Source: Patella vulgata (taxonomy: Eukaryota; Mollusca; Gastropoda; Patellidae). From it: a DNA stretch of 64,000 nucleotides. Of the stretch, positions 57,801 through 64,000 are shown piece after piece. The position numbers and the translations under genes are program-made. Within the stretch, counting starts at the first letter, position 1. Each line of letters opens with the position of its first letter. Location: contig NC_065881.2 of the NCBI RefSeq assembly GCF_932274485.2, positions 62,001-126,000 on the forward strand. Direction: 5' to 3'. Below the pieces are notes generated by a model that saw only the letters and a program-made list of their open reading frames with translations, was not told the DNA's origin and did no database searches.

Positions 57801-60800
57801 GTCGGTGCAGAACAGTGGAACGTTAAATTCCATTCATTTCATTTCATTTCTTCCACAAAAAAGGAAGAAAATAGAATTGGTAAATTTTAGAATTGGTAAT
57901 CGTGATATTATTTTATCTACCAGATCTGGATGTGTGGAGGAACCCTGGAAATGATTCCATGTTCCCGAGTGGCTCACATTTTCCGTACAGCTTCGCCGTA
58001 CTCCTGGCCAAATGGTAGTGTGACGTCATGGAGAAATGTTGTAAGAGTAGCCAAGGTCTGGATGGACGAATATCAACATTTCTTCTTTGACTTTTATAAA
58101 GTAAAGGTTCGTATTTTATAAAATATATATATTTAAATTTTACTTTCACAGGACTAACTTCGCCTTTCGTATTATTATGGGCAATCGGCAAGCAACAGAT
58201 CGAGTTTTAATCCCCCATTTGTAGTTTGTGCTGCCATCAACTGATCAAACTAGGCGATAGGTTTTGTACTTGTGTACCTTGACTGGTGGTCGTCATGTAG
58301 TTTAACTATCTCTCAGTTTAACTGTAAAGCCACCTAGAGTATTAAATGTTATTAGGGACCTAGAACATATATAGGTTGTTCTTCACTTTTATTCATTTTA
58401 CGTGTGCACCAACGTCACGGTTTGAATAAACAACACATTATAAATATATTTAAACATGTAATTTGTAATCAGTAAGACAAATTAAATTAATATTGATGTG
58501 ATTTTCTAATTTAATTTTCAGTTAAATACAGGAGACCTGAATTCACGACAAAAATTAAGAAATAATTTAAATTGTGAAAACTTTAGTTGGTATGCCGAGA
58601 CGATATTAAAATATTATATGTATATACCAACTGATGCTTTAACTGTTGGAGAGGTTAGTTTTTTGTTTCATCTAGGTCAAGAGGTTGGGGTAAGTAAAGA
58701 TACAGTGCACATTAAATACCCTCATTTCATATCTTTCTGCCTCAAACCGGCACCTAATCACACCCATTCACCGTAATTATCTACAGTTGCAAGTATCGAT
58801 GACGCACACTTAACATTCAGAGAACTTTAGAATTGGAACTATAAATGGAAATAATCATTGGTCTCTATTCATCTGCTATAATATAAAGATATTTATGTTT
58901 TGTGTTTAAGATTCGAGCATATAATCTAGATGGGTGTCTAGATAGTTGTGATCGACATGGTATATTGAAGCTATATCAATGTCATGGGAACGGTGGTAAC
59001 CAGGTAAACATTTGTTCACTATCACTAAAAGATGTCGGCCTCAACTCAATTAAAACTTGTTACCCCCAACACGAACTAATGTAGCATGGCTAAATCCACA
59101 AACATTATTACAATAAATTATGACATACAGCGACAAGTGATATGCTATGTCGCTTTACAAGTTATTGGCGGCATTATAAACCCATCGGTCCATTCTTTTC
59201 GTTTTCTTTGTCTCAAAGATCCTAATAAGTGAGAGAGAGGAGAGTTTATAAGACAAGTTTCGATTCGGGGGGTGGGGGTGATGAGGCGTGTGAGGGGGCA
59301 ATGCCTAAAATTTGGTGGAAATATGTTAATGTTGAAATAATTGATGATCATCTTATATCTATCCCTGTTCATCTCTAAATACAGGGTGCCACTGGTGGGA
59401 GGGTGCGGCGGGGCGGAGATCTTGATCGTCATCGTATTCATTAGTAAAACATTAAATGCATATCTCTAAAATCAAGTTAATATTCCACAGCTGGACAATT
59501 AAAATCAAGTTGATAAGGCACGGCTGGACAATTGTCAAGTTGCACAGCTGGACAATAGTCAAGTTGCACAGCTGGACAATTGTTTTGCTTTTCTAGCAAG
59601 GTGCGGGTATTGTGTGTAGGTGTGGGTGGGTGAAGGTAAGTGGGACGAAGGTGACAATGCATATACAATTGGCGGAAATGTTACGATGATTGTGATGAAC
59701 ATTTTATAGATTAGTTTTTAGCACTGCCAACCGTTTTGCTTTGCGGAGATGGCGATTGATTTGGAGTGTAATTTTATGAACAAAAACCAGGTGGTGTTTT
59801 AAAAATTGTTCTTTACAACATGGTATTCTTCTGCATTTATCAATATACTCAACAAATAATGTCTTAAAGATACAGTATGCAAGATTTGGATATAGATCTG
59901 AACGTTCTTTCTATAATAGATCAAAAATAAATACTTAAATATTAAGATCTCATGAGATGACGAACCCCATCGATAGTCAACTATCCGTAGCATTCTGTTC
60001 CAAAGTTACCCCTTTTCCGAAAACCTACACTCCAATTCCCCAGTTCTCCGTCGATATATTGCAAAATGTGAACGTTTCTTGGATTGTTAAAACAGATACA
60101 TGTTGACAGCATTTCCAATTATTACGTATGGAAGACCTGTCAGTGGGATTTTTTGTGACATAGATCCACAGTAATAAAAAAATATCTTTTAGAAAATCAA
60201 AAGATTAGATTTACATATCATCAGAAACATACAACAAAAAAACAAATCTCGAATAACAAATTTCCAAATACAAATCTTGCTTAACCCTCGTCAAATAAAT
60301 TATATTGAAGTATGTACGATTTGTTATAGAATGAAGTCATACAAAAAGAGGTTATGTATGAATTCTATACAATCATGATGATAGAGTGCAACTTTAAACC
60401 CCATTACATTTCATAATAGATTATTAATGTTGTTTTTGTAACCCAAAATACAGTCAGTTGTTCATGTGGCTTATATACATTTATCAAGAGACCCCCCCCC
60501 CCCCCCCGCCTACCTCAAGGCAAGCCAGTTTATCTAAAGACATCCTTTATGTTCGAGATCAACACTGCTTAAAATTAATGATTTAATAATATACAATGTG
60601 AGCACCAACACTTATTTTGGACCCCCCCCCCTCGCCTGACCAATATTTTACTCAAATTTTCGACATTGCACTCTACCAATCAATCGAAAACGATACCATC
60701 TTTTTTAGACTAGTATTATCATGTATTCGGCATCGGACCGTCCGAACAACCCCCTGACAAATCAAAACAGTTATCCAGAGTCTAAATTAATGTTTTACTA

Positions 60801-61056
60801 ATCTGTAAGGTGATCATTATTTATATCAACATTATCACATTTCCCGCCAGTTTTAATCTCTCAGACATTTTTAGACATAGTGTGTATATATGTATTTTAA
60901 ATTGCCTAGAATTGGTATTATACTGAATCTGGATTGGTTAGAACTGAAGTCAGATTAACGAAAGCATCTGAAGGTTGTTTATCCTTTAATTTAAATCAGC
61001 CGACTATAGATATATGTAATATAACAGATCCTAAGCAGATATATAGATACACCAAG
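51825..61056 (+). CDS. Polypeptide N-acetylgalactosaminyltransferase (GALNT), ten exons, 3' end not found
   Basis: Exons: 51825-52506, 52849-53008, 53161-53327, 54401-54565, 56763-56979, 57415-57532, 57924-58100, 58522-58653, 58911-59003 and 60910-61056; 2058 nt, 686 residues, every junction in phase. It starts mucin-type O-glycosylation in the Golgi by moving GalNAc from UDP-GalNAc to Ser/Thr. A type II anchor lies at residues 7-28, then an acidic, low-complexity stem to about 227. The catalytic part has [48 protein letters not shown], the metal-binding DSH (about 384-386), [35 protein letters not shown] (with the retained metal histidine) and VWMDEY. Ricin-type repeats follow ([17 protein letters not shown], then EGCLSFN…QIYRY). 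Intron 5 uses a GC donor (CG|GCAAGT at 56980). The third ricin repeat and stop were not found before 64000. Subfamily not assigned; a long stem of about 200 residues is notable. Confidence 0.95.
53396..53590. repeat. 23-bp minisatellite in GALNT intron 3
   Basis: Seven or so units of CCCATAGTACCTTGTACCCAG with GTTTA spacer. Confidence 0.85.
53666..53925 (-). repeat. SINE family B in GALNT intron 3
   Basis: GGGGTTTAACGTCCACTCGA, CATTTCGGGACTAACATATG, AAAACCCACGAGGTTGGAC and CAGTGACAGACCTTATGGTA, with a G run inside. Confidence 0.88.
53968..54125 (+). repeat. SINE family A, degraded, in GALNT intron 3
   Basis: GAACCGCGGTGCTTCATTAA head remnant, GTGTACACATTGACGTGCAC and GTAGCGCCGCTGTCTGGGC. 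Confidence 0.7.
54606..54895 (-). repeat. SINE family A with tRNA-like head in GALNT intron 4
   Basis: Minus-strand head GTGGCTAAGTGGGTAAGACG, B box GGTCGGGTGTTCGATC, then TTGGCCGAGAAAGTTCATCC and GTACACATTGGCGTGAACG. Closely similar to 24216-24512. Confidence 0.9.
55400..55942 (+). repeat. 78-bp minisatellite made of the exon 5 splice acceptor, left block
   Basis: Each unit runs GTTGGCTGGAACCGTTATTG, TTCCGCTCAGTCCAAGTGG, TTCATATGTATACAGTTAAC and TCTGTGTCTTATATTCTAG (78 bp, 26 codons, [12 protein letters not shown]…VSYIL). Unit starts fall at 55478, 55556, 55634, 55712, 55790 and 55868, preceded by a partial unit. Every unit begins right after a TATTCTAG acceptor identical to that of the true exon 5. 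The open frame through it is a repeat artefact, not a separate gene. Confidence 0.95.
55943..56404. mobile_element. Perfect 462-bp palindrome of PLE-type terminal sequence
   Basis: Two 218-bp arms (55943-56160 and 56187-56404) match base for base as read, around a 26-bp loop. The outer 130 bp (TATACAGGTCACAATTCTAT, GCGACGTTTCGACTAGG, TAGTCATTATCAAGC) equal the PLE-type terminal repeat at 17458-17590. The right side continues with CTCTAGTTCAATTACTAAA and TGCCATTGAAACAG, the outer tip of that repeat; the left tip is missing. It splits the 78-bp array exactly at an acceptor position (expected unit start 55946). Confidence 0.92.
56437..56762 (+). repeat. 78-bp splice-acceptor minisatellite, right block
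   Basis: Unit starts at 56451, 56529, 56607 and 56685; the next start, 56763, is the true exon 5. The spacing is exactly 78 each time, and no stop codon occurs in the frame of exon 5. Use of any of these four acceptors would therefore add 26, 52, 78 or 104 residues in frame. Confidence 0.95.
57570..57860 (+). repeat. SINE family A in GALNT intron 6, with (ATTTC)n tail
   Basis: TTGGCCGACAAAGTTTTCG, AAACAGAGGTCCCGCGTACA, TCATAGCACACTATATGGC, CATTAGCCCAGTCGG, then a CATTTCATTTCATTTC tail. Confidence 0.82.
59145..59470. other. GALNT intron 9, GC-richer low-complexity patch
   Basis: Runs of GAGAGAG and GGGGGTGGGGG near 59230-59285. No exon recognised. Confidence 0.45.
59491..59583. repeat. 24-bp minisatellite in GALNT intron 9
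   Basis: Four units of CAGCTGGACAATTGTCAAGT with TGCA. Confidence 0.85.
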
Positions 61057-61109
61057 GTAGGTATAATACCTATAACATCTTTGTGGTAATAATAATAAAA
61101 TAAAACCAA

Positions 61110-61390
61110 GTGCGAACAATCCAAACCATTAGAAAAAATTCGAAGTCCTACAAAACGGTATAGACAAAATAGTGTAATAAGGCAAAATAGTGTAATCAGC
61201 ACATGGACTGTTCACCGTGTACAAAATACTCGACAAACAGTGGTAACAGGTGTCCGGAAGAGTAAGCTTACCTTGCCTGGCGCCACACCCGCCATAGCTG
61301 CATCCAAACTATTAGACGAAATCTCGGTAAAATAGCGTGATTGGCCAATGGACTATCGGTGTGCAAAATGCACGTGATGAACTGCGTTAA
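61110..61390. repeat. Diverged tandem duplication downstream of GALNT exon 10
   Basis: Two copies about 180 bp apart: CAATCCAAACCATTAGA / GCATCCAAACTATTAGA and ATGGACTGTTCACCGTGTAC / ATGGACTATCGGTGTGCAAA. Confidence 0.5.
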
Positions 61391-61499
61391 CGATGTAGTA
61401 GACAGACATTATCAGGGAGATAGTATACGCATTAATTAAATAATTATATCTAGAATAATAGCCGAGAGAGATATGTTATATTTACCAATAAAGTCGTTT

Positions 61500-61615
61500 C
61501 GGGTGATCCCATGGCGTGTACGTAAATTGATCCTTGACAGTGGGTATTCAATTGCTATCAGAGCAAACTTTCAATCTCCATTAGCCCACTAGGGCGTTAA
61601 ACCCCATTTCCTTCA
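61500..61615 (+). repeat. SINE family A 3' fragment
   Basis: GGCGTGTACGTAAATTGATC, CCATTAGCCCAC and GGCGTTAAACCCCATTTCC. Confidence 0.7.
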
Positions 61616-62520
61616 TTGCGCCCATGTTCTACTATTATACGTCTGTGTAGTTGATTTTGTCCGACCTCGACTGTCAACTCGAATATATAAAACGTTTGGA
61701 TTAACAAGTCTGAGCCTTAAACGTATATTAATCAGTTTTATTTAAGATACGATCCGAAACGGCTCCTGTTTCTTGGTTGTAATTGGGTCATATAATCATT
61801 TCATAAAGCTTTTACCAGTACTGAACAGGGTGCAGACAAGAGCGGGTTAAAAATAAACAATAATTACACAACCCACGTTTTACATAATGGGGCTACATTA
61901 TGTAAAGTGGGCTGCTCTTGAAGTTTCTCAAGGAAGCCTGAAAATAAGACACGTGCCGTAGACAGTGTCAAGAACATCAGACACAAACCATTTGAGTTCT
62001 AATGATTTTCCTGGTAGACAAGGCCTCCTCTCAAGTAGTTTTAAATGAGTTTCCTGGTAGACTATGGTGTGGCTTGGATATATCTTTAAAGACCACGTAA
62101 GATCAAAAATCTAAATTGCATCTATGTATAGCCCATGGTACGGCAAGTTTACACCAATCTGATTAAAATTAAGTCCGCTGTTAATGTTTAAGTATCCGAC
62201 ACGCCAAAACGCTTTTCGATTTTTCAATTACGACCTTAATCCGTTTGATTGGCTGTTGACGTCACAGGCACTACACATAGGATATACATTATCTATACAA
62301 TATCTCACTGTCTGTACAATATAGCACTATCAAGACACACGGCAACTGGACAAGCGTCTATTGACGGTCCAATTACCACGTGACTGGCCTAATCATAATC
62401 ACTGAATTATCGTCTTTCATTGGTATAGATTAGACATTTGTGATTGGAATATTTTAGAGTGAATTTAAAATGCCGTATCATGCCGTAGATAAATTTAAGC
62501 TGCCTTTGTTTAAATAGGTC
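61616..62520. other. No gene seen
   Basis: AT-rich. I looked here for the last GALNT exon (a third ricin repeat and stop) and found none. Confidence 0.45.
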
Positions 62521-62529
62521 ACGTGTCAA

Positions 62530-62868
62530 ATGAAGATGACTCAAGAAATTAGCGCATTTACCAGTAATTTGGATAACCCCGTAATACTTGATATCCCAAA
62601 CTTAAGTACAGAAATACAAATGGTGCCAGTCATTTGTCGATATATTCATTATTCGCTATATATTATAATAACCATTTCTATACATAAAGAACAACTATGG
62701 AATTTTCCGATGACTATGCAAAACATGTACAATAGATCACACTCATTTCTCTGCCAATCAACGCTTGGTATCTTATTATCATGTACCGTTCCATATACTA
62801 CGGGTGTAGTAAATGAGATTAAACTTCGCCGCGATAATTGCACGGGATCATTCGTGGAGTTCCTGGTG
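62530..62868 (+). other. Candidate first exon or open frame, unrecognised
   Basis: ATG at 62530, open to a good donor (TTTG|GTGAGT at 62869-62874); a stop follows soon after. The peptide has a hydrophobic stretch (HYSLYIIITISIH) and DNCTGSFVEFLVPF. It shows no GALNT or ricin feature and no family match, so it may be the start of another gene or chance. Confidence 0.25.
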
Positions 62869-63304
62869 CCGTTTGGTGAGTGATTAAACTGTCAATGCAA
62901 TTGTAAAATATATACTTTTATTATAAAGAAGATAACCGATGTTAGACATTATAACCTAGTCGTATCAAAAACGTTAATCCATCCATCACTTAAATGTTGT
63001 TTAAACGCCAATCAAATCGAGGCCACTTGATTACAAAAACACCGGTGAGCAATAATTATTGGGTATATAGTAATTTTAAAAAAACTTATTAGTAAAACTT
63101 AATTATTTTATACAATTAATATGTGTGTGTACGATTCTACCATTAGTTCATTTGTGGGTACTACGCACACATTCCACCTAGAGTGATGTCTTTGATCTGG
63201 CCGGCGTAAAAAAGATAATTACCTAATCAGCATTCTTAATCCCACTAACAATCACTGCTAACACCGAGATGTAAATTAATTAATGACCCCAAAGTCTGTA
63301 TAAG

Positions 63305-64000
63305 TTTAGTCTTCTTTCTTTTTTTTTATTTCTTTGAGTCATACGACTCATCAGATAGACACATACAATATAAATACATAAATATTTAACACAATAAGTA
63401 AACAAATCAGGTTATGTACAAAATTTTACATATGTATAGTATGGGGAGCAGGCGACTTGAAAAATTTTAATGTGCAACATTCAATAAATTATTCCTTCTT
63501 TTATTACAGTAATATAAAAATAATGCAAGATTATTTAATTCTTTAATATGAACACTTAGCAGTTGAGTCAGTTTATGAACACTAGGATTTCGAATATAAT
63601 AATTCTTTATATATTTTTTACGAAGATCGGAGAATACAGGACAAATTACAATATGGTGGTATTCGTCTTCAATATCATTTGATTTACAAAGGTTGCAGAC
63701 ATTGGCTTGACGGGGTGTATTTTTAAAACGGCCAGATTCGATGTGTAAACAATGTGCAGATAGTCTTATTCTAGAGATATATATGATATAATTACAATTT
63801 AAAGGTTTCGAAAGATAATATTGAAGTTCGAAGGTAGATATGAGATGCTGATATAACATACCTTTATGAGATGTACATATAGATTCATAGCATTGTTGTT
63901 TAAAGACATCAAATATTCTATTTTTAAAAATAATATAATCCAATTTAGTTAAGTTTTGATAATTATCCCACATATAACCCAATCCCAAAGAACATAATTC
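63305..64000 (-). pseudogene. LINE 3' end (ORF2 C-terminus and 3' UTR), runs off the window
   Basis: The minus-strand frame to 63467 gives 173 residues, open to the window edge. It includes YISRIRLSAHCLHIESGR, VCNLCKSNDIEDEYHHIV, CPVFSDLRKKYIKNYY and RNPSVHKLTQLL. The CxxC…DEYH…CP pattern after the RT is usual in invertebrate L2/CR1-like LINE ORF2 proteins. The 3' UTR ends with a small hairpin (GAGTCGTATGACTC) and then AAAGAAATAAAAAAAA. The part inside the window has no stop, suggesting a fairly young copy. The RT lies outside. Confidence 0.85.

Noticed and set aside
63335-63370. CTGATGAG…GAAA resembling a hammerhead core at the LINE 3' end
   Set aside because: The helix after CTGAT is GAGTC-GTAT-GACTC and is followed by AAAGAAA instead of pairing directly into GAAA. 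It fits the usual LINE 3' hairpin better.
61057-64000. Last exon of GALNT
   Set aside because: I searched the plus strand for a third ricin repeat (CL…C…QxW) with a stop and found nothing convincing. The gene is reported as open at its 3' end.

Overview
This window is intron-rich, repeat-dense animal DNA, most likely from a mollusc and probably a gastropod. The reasons are multi-exon genes with GT-AG introns, TTAGGG-type telomere-like tracts, two abundant tRNA-derived SINE families, Penelope-like retroelements, Tc1-type transposons and many minisatellites. The species call is an inference from the repeat style and gene families; nothing in the sequence proves it.

Three host genes can be read with confidence. 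(1) On the minus strand at 17345-7040, a six-exon gene encodes a secreted protein of about 347 residues with two C-type lectin domains and a short C-terminal PAN/apple-like cysteine segment. All five splice junctions agree in phase. (2) On the minus strand at 23355-22087, an intronless coding region encodes a 422-residue class A GPCR of the invertebrate peptide-receptor type. (3) On the plus strand at 51825-61056, ten exons encode a polypeptide N-acetylgalactosaminyltransferase (GALNT family) with a type II membrane anchor, a long stem, a complete catalytic domain and two of the expected three ricin-repeat exons. Its last exon was not found before the window ends.

The rest is mostly mobile and repeated DNA. 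1-2716: degenerate TTAGGG tracts and a 5'-truncated Penelope-like element (PLE) with reverse transcriptase and GIY-YIG endonuclease. 3-18 kb: the lectin gene, with a 34-bp minisatellite over its stop codon and 3' side, a 3.5-kb TIR element in intron 1, and a PLE terminal repeat just upstream of its ATG. 20-21.6 kb: a higher-order minisatellite and a LINE RNase H remnant with an internal triplication. 24.7-28.1 kb: an AT-rich tandem repeat invaded by a nearly intact Tc1-like transposon and a second Tc1 remnant. 28.6-31.8 kb: a second, broken PLE copy carrying two later insertions. 32-50 kb: no confident host gene, but SINEs, LINE ends, inverted-repeat elements, tandem-repeat elements and a compact PLE remnant with inverted terminal repeats and a perfect 12-bp target duplication. 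51-61 kb: the GALNT gene. 63.3-64 kb: a LINE 3' end running off the window.

The most unusual feature is in GALNT intron 4. The 3' splice site and the first 27 or so bases of exon 5 have been amplified as a 78-bp (26-codon) minisatellite. This gives ten decoy acceptors upstream of the real one, and the array is split by a 462-bp perfect palindrome made of PLE-type terminal sequence. The following intron uses a GC donor. All readings were made by eye; no homology search or folding program was run.
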